Positions 43,909 to 55,900 of a DNA stretch of 64,000 nucleotides are shown here, piece after piece (position 1 is the stretch's first letter; each line of letters opens with the position of its first letter). The stretch is from assembly GCA_017893485.1 (NCBI GenBank), contig CM030359.1:34145994-34209993 (forward strand), written 5' to 3'. The translations under genes and the position numbers were made by a program. A model generated the notes under the pieces. That model saw only the letters and a list, made by a program, of their open reading frames with translations. It ran no database searches and was not told where the DNA came from. This stretch comes from Hemerocallis citrina (Eukaryota > Streptophyta > Magnoliopsida > Asparagales > Asphodelaceae).

Positions 43909-44374
43909 CGGAGGCTCAAGGAGCTCCTCAAGCGTGCTCAGGTGGTTGAGGCAGGCGAGAAGGAGTTGTTGGGCAGGAATGGTGACCTCTGGCAGACAAT
44001 TAAAGGGCTAAGGAAGAACCTGGCGAGCGAGAAGAAGGCTCAGGAGGAGCTATTGGTGAAGAAAGAGAAGGTGGTCGATGAGAGACTAGCGTGGCATGCG
44101 GAGGAGGAGAAGAAGATGATGAAGGAGTATGAAGACAATGTGCGGCGTGTTATCCGTTCCCAAGACGAGGGGTATGACCGTGCCCTCGAACATGTCAGAG
44201 CTAGGTACCCGGACCTCGACCTTGGGGGCTTGTCGTTTGAGGTGAAGATAGGGGAGCTTTCCCAAATTGCCGGGGGAGAGGTTTTGGCTAACAAAGAGCC
44301 AGTCGGCATTGCTCCTAGGATTAGAAAAGCTCCCTCCACGCCTATCTTGGAGAAGGGGTCATCCTCCAAGTAGT
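43909..44374 (+). pseudogene. Antisense accessory gene of Tat-2, coiled-coil C-terminus
   Basis: An open frame of about 150 residues ends at a stop near 44372. It is a charged, heptad-like helix (RKNLASEKKAQEELLVKKEK, then EEEKKMMKEYEDNVRR), followed by a short tail with RYPDLDLGGLSFEV and a Ser/Lys-rich end. It corresponds in strand and position to the C-terminal part of the Tat-1 accessory gene, although residue similarity is low. The N-terminal Transposase_28-like domain is missing. Confidence 0.55.
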
Positions 44375-45163
44375 AGACTTAGGTTATTTATGTTCTTCAC
44401 CTTCTTGCAGACTGGCCACCTCACTTGTACCTTGATTTATATCGATGAATAAAACATGTTTGAACCCCTTTGTTTTGTTTTCTGACTTGGGATTGTACAT
44501 CTCGCCCCGAGCTTCCGAGCCGAGGGTGAATACCTCGGACCTTTCTTTCAGAGATGTTAGTCCAGGGTATCAGTCTTGCTCTTGTTTTCAAACGATCACG
44601 TGGGCTTGCTTACATCAGCCTTTGTGAGAATCGATGTGACTGTAGATCTTGGATGTTGGAACATTGATTTGTTAAATGTAATAAATGAGGGATCCTATGA
44701 AGTGTCCATCAGAATGCTTATAATTTCTCTTTTCTCAGTCAGTTGGCTCACAAATCTGTCGCTTTGCTTCTCTGAACGAATGCGCTTTCGAAGGGTTTTT
44801 CACCAAGCGCCTCCAGCTGTGATCTGAAGGGCGAGGCAGCCGAAGGCATAAGTTTTGGAGCTGAGTCGTGGGACCCTCGACAGGCCATCCGTATCTGACC
44901 CGGAAGGGATCGATATATCGGCGAGAGGTTCCATTGGCTTTGTCCCGGGTTTCAGGATCTAAAATTTGTGCCGAGTTCTCAGAGATGTGGTCTTCCTTGC
45001 TTCTGTCCCTTCGACAGGACTTGGTTGCATTTTGTTCGGTTGGGGCCTCCTCCGCTAACAGAACTGATCCAAAGAGACTTAGAGAGGATCGGGGTACTCC
45101 CTGTTGAACTTCATCAAGTGTTCTACATTCCAAGACATCTTAACTACCCTGCCTTACGGGTCT
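44375..45163. other. Spacer between the Tat-2 accessory gene and integrase
   Basis: This holds the AATAAA at 44448-44453 and otherwise non-coding sequence. The matching position of Tat-1 has the 115 bp array; no such array is visible here. A minus-strand open frame at 44735-45133 is not recognisable as integrase. Confidence 0.5.
44448..44453 (+). promoter_or_regulatory. Poly(A) signal of the Tat-2 antisense gene
   Basis: AATAAA in GATGAATAAAACATG, about 75 bases after the stop. The same context (ATGAATAAA) follows the Tat-1 antisense gene. Confidence 0.5.
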
Positions 45164-47690
45164 TCAAGTACGGTAAGTGTCAGGGTGTACCACTTTGGTG
45201 ATCCTATACGGGCCTTCCCAATTGGGAGCCAACTTCTCCTTTTTGCTCGGCTCAGAGATGTCGAGCCTTCGTAGCACTAAGTCCCCCTCTTTGATGTTGG
45301 TCGGCTGGACCCGTTTGTTGTAGAACCGTTCTGCCCATTGCTGGTAGACATTCACAAACATCATCAAGGAGTTCCAGGTTGCCCCTGAGGCCATCCAAGT
45401 TCATCCAAGTTCAATTCTTCGTTGAAGCTTATAATCCGTGGGGGAGGGCAGCCTAACCTCTAAAGGAATTACAGCTTTGGTGCCGAAGGTCAGGTTGAAG
45501 GGCGACTCGCCCATAGAAATCCTCTTGGTCGTTCGGTAGGACCACAACACACTGGGCAGTTCATCAACTCATAACCCCTTTGGGGATTTTTCAAACGAAT
45601 CTTGAGGCCATCGAGTAACTGACAGTTGGCATTCTCAGCCTGACCATTAGATTGGGGATGTGAAATTGAATAGAACCTCTGCTGAATTCCCAGGTCCTCG
45701 CAGAATTTGCGAAAACCTTTGCTAGTGAAATGGGTACCATTGTCAATAATGAGGATCCGAGGGATCCCAAACCTGCAGACGATGTGTTTCCAAAAGAATT
45801 ACTGGTCCTGGTGCTCGATGATGGTAGCTAAGGGCTCTGCTTCGACCCACTTGGTGAATTAATGGATGCCACGATTAAGAAGCACCTTTTTCCCCTTTGC
45901 CTTACGGAACAGGCCGACCAAATCCATACCCCACATGGCAAAGGGGGTCCGACTCGCCAGCGAATTAAGCTCGGCTTGGGGGACATGCTTGACTGAGGAA
46001 AACCTTTGACAGAGGTTGCATTTCCTGACGAAATCCTGAGCATCCTGTAGAAGATTCGACCAGTAGTACCCATGGTTGAGGACTTTTCTCGCAGCGATCT
46101 GCTGTCTATGTGGCAACTTCCGACTCTTATGGAACGGGCCGAGCAAATCCAGCCCCCATATGGCAAAGGCATCTGGACTCGCCAGTAAATTTAACCTCAA
46201 CTTGGGGGAAATGCTTGACTGAGGAGATCCTTTGTCAGGTGCTACATTTCTTGACGAGATATTGAGCATCCTGTAGAAGAGTCAGCCAGTAGTACCCGTG
46301 GTTGAGCACTTTTCTCTCGAGTGATCTGTTGCCCATGTGGCAACTTCTGACTCCCTTATGCATCTTTTCAAGTGCATACTTGGCTTCTTCTCGGGTTAGG
46401 CATCGAAGGTATAGCCTCCCATCGACCTTTGTGTATGAGCGCTTGAAGAGCACGAACCTCACGGCCCTGCCTCAGACCTTTCTGGCCTTAGACGGGTCCT
46501 ACGACAGTTCACCATTCTCAAGTAGTTCATGATCGGATCCATCCATGTTGGTGGTTGTGCCGATGGCTCAAGGCAGAGGACCTCGGCATTCTCTTTGTCG
46601 ATGCTCGGTCGGACAAGGACTTCCACCAGAACCGTGTGATCGAGGCCATCGAAAGAAGAGGATGCTAGCTTGGATAACGTGTCAACTTGGCTATTCTGAT
46701 CGTTCGAGATCTGGACGATTAAGCATTGGTGGCAGAGGCCAAAAGAACCATGCGGGTGTGGCAAGTACTGGACCATGCAGGTGTCACAGGTCTCGTATTC
46801 CCCAGAGACTTAGTTGACGATGAATTGGGAATCGCTGAAGGCCTTAACTTGTTTAGCCCCTGCTTTGTGGGGCAGAAGGAGTCCGGCGATTAGTACCTCA
46901 CTCTGCTTCGTTGTTGGAGGCCCGGAAGTTGAGTCACAAAGAGTATTAGAGGACAAAGTCATCCGACCCGTTCAATATGACGTCGGCTTTGCTTCCTTTT
47001 TCACACAACGATCCATCCACATAAAGTTCCCATATCGGCTCATCCTCTTGGATTTTCGATGTCTTTGAGATGGTGCACTCGGTTATGAACTTAGCGAGTG
47101 CTTGCCCCTTGATGGCGGTTCTCAGCTTATAACTAATTTCATGTTGACTAAGCTCGATGGACCACTTGACCAACCGGTTGGAGCTTGCTGACTTGTTGAA
47201 GACTTGCTTGAGAGGTTGATTATCAGGACTTGGGGAGAATGGTCTTGAAAATAAGGGCGGAGCTTTTCTGCAGCCATGACAAGGGCGTAGACCACCTTCT
47301 CCATTTTATCATAACGGAGCTCGGCATCACAAAGGACCTTGCTAACATAGTAGATAGGCCTCTGCTCTCCATCATCTTCTCTGATCAGGACGACGCTAAG
47401 GGCATGCTCAGATGATGCAAGGTAGAGATATAGGACCTCGCTCGGCTCAGGTTTGCTGAGGAAATGAGGGTTGGCGAGGTATTCTTTCAGTTGATCAAAG
47501 GCTTACTGCTGAGGCTCTCCCCACTCAAATTTCTTAGCTCCCTGGAGGGCCTTGAAGAAAGGGAGGAATTTTTCCCCCGACTTCGAGTGAAAACGTCCTA
47601 TGGTTGCAAGTCGACCCGTGAGTCTCTGATCTTTGACATTTTTCAGAGGGGTAAGTCTAATATGGCCTAAATTTTTTTCGGGTTTGCCTC
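45164..47690 (-). pseudogene. Tat-2 pol: RT end, RNase H, integrase
   Basis: On the minus strand the RT end (47690-47503) has RLTGRLATIGRFHSKSGEK and FFKALQGAKKFEW. RNase H has MVKWSIELSQHEISYKLRTA (a linker block also in Tat-1) and LYVDGSLCEKGSKADVIL (about 47020). The zinc-finger region of integrase is at 46235-46462, with LYLRCLTREEAKYAL and NHGYYWLTLLQDAQ. The core is broken, with ITDNGTQF-like and SNGQ-like remnants near 45740 and 45650. The C-terminal domain at 45164-45394 has KRVQPTNIKEGDLVLRR and LAPNWEGPYRITKV. Many frameshifts are present. Confidence 0.82.
45900..46355 (-). repeat. Tandem duplication (about 220 bp) in the Tat-2 integrase zinc-finger region
   Basis: The plus-strand text GGAACAGGCCGACCAAATCC, CCCACATGGCAAAG, GCTTGACTGAGGA, GAGCATCCTGTAGAAGA and CAGTAGTACCC is repeated in order about 220 bases later as GGAACGGGCCGAGCAAATCC and so on. 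The two units have diverged clearly. Tat-1 has no such duplication. Confidence 0.8.
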
Positions 47691-48237
47691 TTGTAGCGCC
47701 CCGAGTTCCGCACACTGGGAACTCGTGACACATACCCAGAATCTTCACTTCAATGAGTACGCAACACAGAAAAACCACAGGAAATTAAAAACTTACTGTG
47801 CACAAGGAAACTATATCCTCCACTTAGATGCTCAACAACTGGAATCTTCAGCTCCCATGAACAGTCTTGCGACTAAACAACTGTGGGCATGTCAGTTGAA
47901 TGCAATTGACGCAATGCGGATGAGACCCGCGATCTCCAAAATCCTCAGCAATCAATATTTGATGCAGAAGAAAAATGTGAAAGTCAAACCACAAGTGTCG
48001 GTGTATGTCATGATCTAGATTCTAATGAACACGATGCTCCTACTCTAATGCAAACTTGATTTGGAAACATATGCATTCCATACTACATACTTCCCAAATT
48101 GAGTTCGTATTCTCCAGATGATAGGGTTCGATCCCTCGCCATACATCATACTCTTGTACTCTTTTCTATTTCTGACAATCATCTACTGACTGGTAGAGTC
48201 TGCAATTTATGTGGTCTACCTCCACGAATATAGTCGG

Positions 48238-48410
48238 ATATGGTCCTTTCCACTCCGAACGACAGTGATCACTCTATTTGTTCAGATCAGTGGTTCATTC
48301 TCCACTCCGCAAGGATTAGTGGTTCCTTTCCACTCCCGGTCAGGCAGGTGATCGTGCAACTCTACCGAAATTATTGGTTCCTTTCCATTCCTGCCCTTAC
48401 CAAAATTACC
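48238..48410. repeat. Four-unit short repeat in LTR-C
   Basis: Variants of GTGGTTCCTTTCCACTCC occur near 48240, 48290, 48320 and 48372. They occupy the LTR zone where the LARD LTR has GGAGTCCACCGTCAAACT repeats. Confidence 0.75.
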
Positions 48411-48720
48411 ATGAACATAAGACGATTAAGTAGGGCCACCCCTACTCCGCCAAGAGACATCTGACACTCTTGCTACTTATTCGCATGGATAACTCAGAAC
48501 ATAGATGGAATCTTAAGGTTCCATCCCCTAAGTTCCGACAGGACTTGTGACTTGCGTCCACATCCCGCTCTCATCACTAAATCCCAGAAATTAACAGTCG
48601 AGACAATGCTGCACGTGTTCCAGACGAGAAGACGCCGCATGTGTTCCCTTGACAAGTAAGTACACGCCCAACTAGTGCATATTCTTATAGACGATTGTCA
48701 CACAACTTAGAATTAGCATA

Positions 48721-48725
48721 CCCCA
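48721..48725. repeat. Target-site duplication of the LARD-like element, left
   Basis: CCCCA here and CTCCA at 62495-62499 flank the element and differ at one of five bases. Confidence 0.6.
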
Positions 48726-49289
48726 TGTAACGCCCCGAATTCCAAACACCGGTAATTCTAGCAAAACATGATCTTTTATTTAAAATTCGAACAAATTTAC
48801 AAGGAATTTAAAACTTTTTATTTACACATTGTCTATTATAAAATACACTGCAGAAATTACAACAAAATATACATCTTTAACACTCAACAACTTTAATCTG
48901 GAAGTAATCATTAGTATCAACTCTTCTTTGCATCTTTCACTACTCAAGCCCTGCACCAGAAAACTGTGGGCACTTCAGTTGCAAACAACTTACGCAATGA
49001 TATAATACAGCGATCTCATTATCTTAACAATCACAAATTTGAATGCACAACAAAGTGAAAAAAGTGACTAACCAAAACATGTTAGTGTATGATATGAACT
49101 TAATGCCTAATGCAGATATTACACTACAATGACACTAATGCATACTTTTTTGGATTCTATGCATCTCATACAATATAGATCCGAGGGCAAGCCCTTACGT
49201 ACACCACAATATAGAGTTCAATCTCTCACCATGCAAAACCTACTACGGTAACAAAAACAAGTTTTAGACATTCCATGAGTACGGATTTC

Positions 49290-49550
49290 AGTCCCGGAGT
49301 CCACCGTCAAACTATACAGAATCATCATCGTGCGAACATTCTGTAAGTGCCCCTCTAGCCCCGGTATATGCATATACATTGGAGATCGGCCTCCCATCCG
49401 CCCAACTATCCATGATCCTGGAGTCCACCGTCAAATCAATCGTAGTTCCGAATTTAATTAAGGCTCGTCTCACATCGCATGCAACCACAGTCCCGGAGTC
49501 CATCGTCAAACTGAGTCTATAGTTCTGGAGTCCACCGTCAGACTATATAG
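49290..49550. repeat. Four-unit short repeat in the LARD LTR
   Basis: Variants of CCGGAGTCCACCGTCAAACT occur at about 49294, 49420, 49492 and 49527. The same set is present in the other LTR at about 59412-59665. Confidence 0.85.
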
Positions 49551-51922
49551 AGGCACCCCACTTACGTTTGCCCAAGTTTTATAACATCTTCTCCTAGTTC
49601 CTATCCTTAGGTTTAATTATAATCATCACAACCTAGAGCTAGCTTACCCTATCGGACTTAAATCAACACACGAGAACATTAGCCCACACTGGCTACTTCT
49701 CAAATTTCTATATTCATAAATTGTCGGTCACTACGGGTCTCGCTCAGCCTCTAGATTTCAACAACCATCTCAAATATAGAGACCACTCAGGTTACATCTA
49801 ACCTCATTACAAATATTCCATTCTTTATTCATCTGGTTTTCTTTATCCATTTTCTTTATGTTTTTAAAATCATAAAGCATTCAACATTTAATCATCATTT
49901 ATTAATCAAACTGTTGTAGACAAATTCCTGGGTAACAAACCAACTATTCACTTTAATAAATTTTCATGCTCTTTTGGTTAAAAACCCTTTTCATACCAAT
50001 CTACACATCAAATATATTTCATAATACCAAATTCTTATACATTAAATCGACTAGTAAATTTTCGTATTTCCATACCACCATTTCATTATAAAAACATCAA
50101 CTATCACTTTTACATAATGAGTTTTAAATTGCATTTCTACCCTCAACTCTTAAATATTTTCTTTCATGTGCAAATTCTCTTTAATTTTGAATTCAAAATC
50201 CATTTAATACATTTTTTAATGTGAATACAACTTTAAATTCTCCAAATATTTTTTAGAATAGTGTGGAATTAATTTCTAGGGTTCCAATAATACTCTAAAA
50301 TATTCCTATCAAATTTTCCCAATTTTTGAAAGTTTAAAAAGTCGTAAAATAAAATAAAACCCAAGGTGAAACACCCAGATTCGAACCTAGGACCAACAGC
50401 ACGCCCAAACCACACCCAAGTGCAACCAACAACCAGTATGCCAACTCTCTGTTGGTGAAAGAAATCTCTTTGGTTCCTTAAGAACCACATATATTGTGAA
50501 TCCGTAAAGATCAAATTTTATGAAAAAAATAGAGCCTCCCCCAAGGCTCGAACCCGCAAACCCTAGCATTGTACACAGCGCCCAAACACTCACCCAAGAC
50601 CCAGTACACCCAAAGCGATTCTTTGAATATATATGGATTAAAATCCTTTTATTCTCGATTCCCTGTTTCTAAATCTTCTTTAACAATTTGATTTGAAATT
50701 TGCTAGGTATTATCATCTCTAATCACTTCCAGAATTTAATTTCCCCAAATTTCGGTGTATTAACATGAGATAAAATCTTATAACAATTTTATTTTTATAA
50801 TAATGAAATTTGTACTCCAAATTTTATTAATTACTAATACTTCGATAATTCGAATTGCATAAACTATTGTTCCTTAACCAACTATATTTTTGGGAAGACT
50901 TACACTATTATAAGGTATATAATGCAATTTAATACCAACGAGTTTCTTTTCATAAAATTTCACCATATAGGAATCATTAAAATTTCCTTCACATACATTA
51001 CTTTAATTTGTCCACTACATGATTAATCTAGCATGTACCAAATAGAATTTTAAAATTTTCTCTTCTTACATCACACAAGTCACTACTTTCATCTTCTTTT
51101 AACTAATATGAACATTTTTTAACACATTGGAAGTCAAAACATCTACTCAATCACACATTAATTATAACTAATAGTGCATAATCTACATTCCAGATTACTT
51201 CTACATTCAACACACCAAACTAAATTTAGCAACTACTCATGGTAAATTAAGCATGCACAATCTACAAAATTAGAAGGTAATGAGAACACTCACCTATTTG
51301 AAGAATTTTCCAATAGAAGCTCCTAGTAAAATAACCCCCAAAGCCTCCTCGAAATACGAGCCCAAAGAAAAAAAATCAAAATCTCCAGCAAGCCTTTCGG
51401 TCAGCAAGTCAGGATGAACATTCCTTTTTCTTTCATTTTTGCTTTTTCATTTGTTGTTTAGAAATAGGGTGTGGTGATGTTTTAAAGGGATTAATTGATA
51501 GGATTTATCTAATTACCCACTAACCCAATTAACCACCCACTAACATAACCCCATTCTCTCTTCTCCAATGTGCAGCCCGCCACTTCTATGGTTTGCACAA
51601 AGCACGTGCACGTGCGTACTACGTGTGTGCACACAATATATTAATATTTTTTGTTTAATTTAAATGAATGTGTTATATATTGTAATATATATTTGATAGA
51701 ACTAGTTTAATTTAATTATAATTAGAGTTTTTCATGCATAAATAAAAAATATATATATACCCACACACTTCATAAATTTTATTTCCAAAGAGAATACAAC
51801 CAATACATGCACTGCAAACACGTGCGTCGCACGTAAAAATAAATATTCAAATACGCAATAGATTTGATCAATGGGAAAATGTTTATAAATAATGAAAGAA
51901 AACATACGAGAAATACACTTCA

Positions 51923-51927
<5 letters not shown>

Positions 51928-51989
<62 letters not shown>
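51928..51989. repeat. (TA)n microsatellite in the LARD 3' LTR
   Basis: About 31 TA units. The homologous site in the 5' LTR (near 62070) has about six, so the tract expanded or shrank after insertion. Confidence 0.95.
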
Positions 51990-51993
<4 letters not shown>

Positions 51994-52400
51994 AATGTAA
52001 TCAATACGTACATAAAAAACACGTGCATCACACATAAAAATATATTCGAGTCCAAAATAGGAGAAAAAATGAATTTCAAGTTATAAAACGAATTAGAACA
52101 AGTTATAAAATAAATAGTTGAAATACGTAGAAACATCACACGTAACTGTGAAATATAAGTAATTGTCACTTGTATTGAAAATACGTGCAATACACATAAA
52201 AACACAAAGATAGAAATTTAATATTTCAGTTGGCTAAAATAGGATAAAAAATAAAATTTGAGAAGACGGAAAATGTATAAATAGTCAAAATACAAAATAC
52301 GTATGATATGTATATTAAAATATATTGCGGATAGTACAAAATACATGTGCGTAACACATGTGGGCAAAATTGTCATAACTCAATTTTGTGGGGTGTTACA

Positions 52401-52441
52401 GTCCCCCCCCCCCCCCGAATAGTTCTGTCCTCAGAACTTAC
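52401..52441 (-). other. Polypurine tract of the LARD-like element
   Basis: On the minus strand a run of about 14 G lies immediately before the 3' LTR. It is preceded by TCTGAGGACAGAACTATTC, a phrase typical of the sequence before the PPT in chromovirus-type gypsy elements. Confidence 0.85.
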
Positions 52442-52949
52442 TAGGGTAAAGTTCGTATCTTGTACACACCAAAAATCACTATTGTATATAGAAAAGTTGT
52501 CAATACAGAGAAAAGAAATTAGCATAAAAATACTCAATGTGGGGAAACAAATCAAACTCATATAAGGAAACTATGGGTATCGAGCGAACAAAACACAAAA
52601 GTATCAAAAAAACTAGAAAAATAACAGGGCGAGAAATGTGACACTGAAAGTTAATATAGATTGGAAAAAAATTTCATACAAAGTAATATTAGAGTATTAG
52701 ATAACATAGTAAAAGCAAATTATAAATTAGGTCATCAAAATTTGGAAATAAAGTAATTGGAAAAATAAGAAATCATAGTGATATATAGATGCTTTAAAAC
52801 AAGTAGAGTAAAAATAATAATAAAAGTCGTAAGAAGTAGTGTAAAAAGAGTAAAACAAAAATAAAATAAAATAGAAGCATGGAAATAATTCCGAAAAAAA
52901 AATGTAAGTGCAAAATAAGAGCATTGGAATAATATAGATAAATTATAAT
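52442..52949 (-). other. LARD internal domain, part next to the PPT
   Basis: AT-rich and rich in AAAATA runs, without a credible coding frame. The solo LTR interrupts it at 52950; the left copy of that insertion's duplication, ATAAT, is 52945-52949. Confidence 0.6.
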
Positions 52950-55900
52950 TGTAACCCCTGTTATTCGTTTTGTGTATTTTTGAGTGTATTTTTTATTTTG
53001 GTGTATTTCTCTCTTTGTATTCTTCTTGTATCTTTCTCTTTGGACCGTATATTGGATTTTATTTTCAATATATTCATTTATTATTTTGTTGTCCTTTTAT
53101 TTGATTTTCTTGATCTAATTATCTCAATTGTTTCGTCTCTGTTTGATCGATCTACTCTTGATTCTCTTTATTCTATTTGCTCGTGCGTATTTTATTTGTT
53201 CTTTTTTGTGCCGTCTCATTTTCTTTGTATCACCCTATTTTTTTTCCTTGTGGATTTTTCCTATTTCTTGAACCCATTGTTTAAACCTATTAATACACAA
53301 ATACCCATTTATTATCAAACCCATTAACAATACCCTTAATATCCAATTCTATACCCTTATACCCTATTGGATTATCCTTTACCCTATTATTTTAAGCCAT
53401 AACCCCTTATTCCCTTAACCCATTAAAACCCATCAGCCTAAACTACCCAGACCCATTCTCTATTACACCTGAAACCATCTGCACATACGCTACCCCAATT
53501 ATTAACCCCTACCCATTATGCTGTTTAGCCAAACCCACACACCCGCTTTCACCCTACCCGATAGTGACCCGTTTAAACCCCCCTCTCTGCCGTCATTCAA
53601 CCATCCCCTAACCCTAATACACTAACACCCTATATATGTACTGAAACCATCCCTGTGCATCGTCCATCCCCCTAGCTTCAGCCGCAACTCGTCTCTCCCT
53701 GTGCTCTCTCCCTCAACCTCCTGACCTCTCCCTGTTTTCCCTCCTTGCCGCACCTTCTACCAGACCATACCTCCTGCACCCTCTCCGATCCTCTCCTCCC
53801 TAGTTGCGTTGCTCCGACGCCGTCCGCAGTGCAGGCAGCACCGCGACAGCCTCCTCCGCTGTGCCGTCCTTTCCCTCCGATGCCGGCAACAGCGAACCGC
53901 GACAGCAAGCGCTTCCTGCTACATTCGTCCCGTCCTCGCCGTTTTCCCCTCATGTTCCGCCCGTTCCTCGCACTCTCTTTGAGTGCGTGTTGGTTGTTCG
54001 TTGGTTCGTGGGTTTGAGTTCGTTTGCTCGCTTCGATTCGTGTGATTCGTGTTGAGTCCGTGTGTTCGTTCGAGTTCGTTGCCCGGGAATCCATTTCCGT
54101 TATTCTTGCCTTTGGGTCTTTGTTTTCGTCATCTCTCAGGCAAGTAACTTGTATTCTTTTCTTTGTGTAATACAATTACTACATACCGCCTGTAGTGTAC
54201 TTGGGTTCTAGAGACAATTTATGTGTGAATTATCTGTTATCTATTGTCTCCATTGTGATGATTTGACCATAGTTGCCTCACGACATACATGACATGAAAC
54301 AACCTAGGATTGACCACATTTTATGTATATGTTCATGCTATTTTGTGATATCGTGTACTTGATGTGTTATTCGTAATATACTTGTCAAATACTTTCAAAA
54401 TATTTTATACCATGTTGTTTGGACATCTAGTACACTATATTTCATGTTTGGATTGATTTGGGTGAATTTCGCGTGATCTATGTCAATTTGAGTAAGAAGA
54501 ACAAATCTGTATTTTCTGTTACCCCGATGTTTTTCAGTATTTTAGACCCTATTAAGGTCAGTATTTGAAAATATTTTGTGAACATAAACTGTAGAGAATT
54601 TTGTCTATTTTCTAACCATTTTTACGGATCTCAGTTTCGATTTATGAGTTGTGAGTTATGCCTATTTTACTACTGAGGTGTATAAAGATTTCCAGACTGT
54701 GTTTTCTATGAATTCTGAAGAGTGATATATTTTTATTCTTGTGTTAAAATTATTATTTTGATCTGAAATTTTGCTCAGTACTTCTCAACTTGATTGGGGT
54801 TTACCCAGAATTTTGGTGTATTTATTTGAGAAGTTTTACAAACCTTTTCATGCTCGCAAATAGAGATTTTACATGCAGAATTTTACTACTATTCAGTAAA
54901 GAACCTGATTTTCGACCTAATTCTACTTGCTTTTTCTAAAATATTTCCGAATATGAAAGTTAGCCTATTGTATCTATTTTATTAACCTTTTGAAGGATTT
55001 TGATTTCGATTTATGGTTTGTGAGATATTGTTATTTTCGTACTGCAGTGTTTATAATTCCAGATTTACAAAACTACTATATCTTGATGTTTTCAGATTTT
55101 TGTTGACTAAACTATTTATATTGAAAAATTATGATACTTTATATTTTTATTCTACACATATAGAGGAGTACCAGATTTTTCGTGGATTTAGTTAATGAGT
55201 TTTCATGCTGTTTTTCTGACTGTGAATATAAAATACTGATTTATGACCGAACACGTTTCCTGAATTCAAAGCTGTTTTGAGACTTGATTTTGTGAAATAC
55301 TATATGAATTATATATGTTTTCTGGATTCGGAAGGGAGTTTATTTTCCAGATTCTTCGACGGATCCCGATTTGCATTTTTGTAACAACGGAAATCCCTAT
55401 TTTAGTGCATTACTGCCGTGCTGTCCTGAACTAGCAATTGCATTGTTCTATTCCTTTATGAACTGTCTATCACCTGTGCATGTTTATCTTTCACCATGAA
55501 CCTGTTACGTGTTTATGCTATGTTATTCTTGACCTGTTTATGACACAAACATGCTTGTTTACTAATAATAATAAAATAACCAAGCTGGGGTTAAGGGAAA
55601 GATCTAGTAGCGGGAAATTATAGAAATGTGTACTTGGAAAGGGGGCCATATTTTCCATACTGAGCATCTGTTATACTGTTATACTGATTACCTGACTGCA
55701 CACTTCCCTATAGGAAGGTGTACTCGGAGGAGGACCACTAGGTTCTGACTATCTGATTACTGTTACTGATTACCTGACCGCACACTTCCCTATAGGAATG
55801 TGTACTCGGAGGAGGACCACTAGGTTCTAACTGTCTGATTACTGTCTGATTACTGATATCTGATTACATGGCCCTATATGATCCCCTACGAAATCTAAAC

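Larger units (their letters stand above)
43881..47691 (-). mobile_element. Tat-clade gypsy element 2, truncated
   Basis: It has the same organisation as Tat-1: minus-strand pol (RT C-terminus, RNase H, integrase) followed by a plus-strand accessory gene remnant. LTR-C interrupts it at 47692 in the RT thumb region, so protease and gag lie beyond the nested insertion, outside the window, or are lost. No LTR is recognisable at its left end. Confidence 0.8.
47692..48725 (-). mobile_element. Long LTR (family C), U5-side part
   Basis: It starts with TGTAGCGCCCCGAGTTCC, close to TGTAACGCCCCGAATTCC of the LARD LTR. It shares landmarks with that LTR, such as CTCAACAACT and AAACTGTGGGCA/AACAACTGTGGGCATG. 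It interrupts Tat-2 RT. The LARD-like element interrupts it at 48726, and it appears to resume at 62500. Orientation is minus, as judged by the TATA box at the window end. Confidence 0.7.
48726..52400 (-). repeat. 3' LTR of the LARD-like element
   Basis: 3675 bases, collinear throughout with 58887-62494. The length difference is mostly explained by a (TA)n tract at 51928-51989 that is short in the other LTR. U3 on the minus strand (52400 to about 51540) holds repeated ACGTGC..GCACGT palindromes. Confidence 0.95.

Noticed and set aside
44735..45133. 132-codon minus-strand frame as part of Tat-2 integrase
   Set aside because: The integrase C-terminus ends near 45110-45164, and this frame has no integrase motif. 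It is spacer sequence.
53678..54175. 165-codon minus-strand frame, Arg/Glu-rich, in the solo LTR
   Set aside because: It is antisense to the CT-rich LTR leader, and the frame is not conserved in LTR copy A. It is composition driven.
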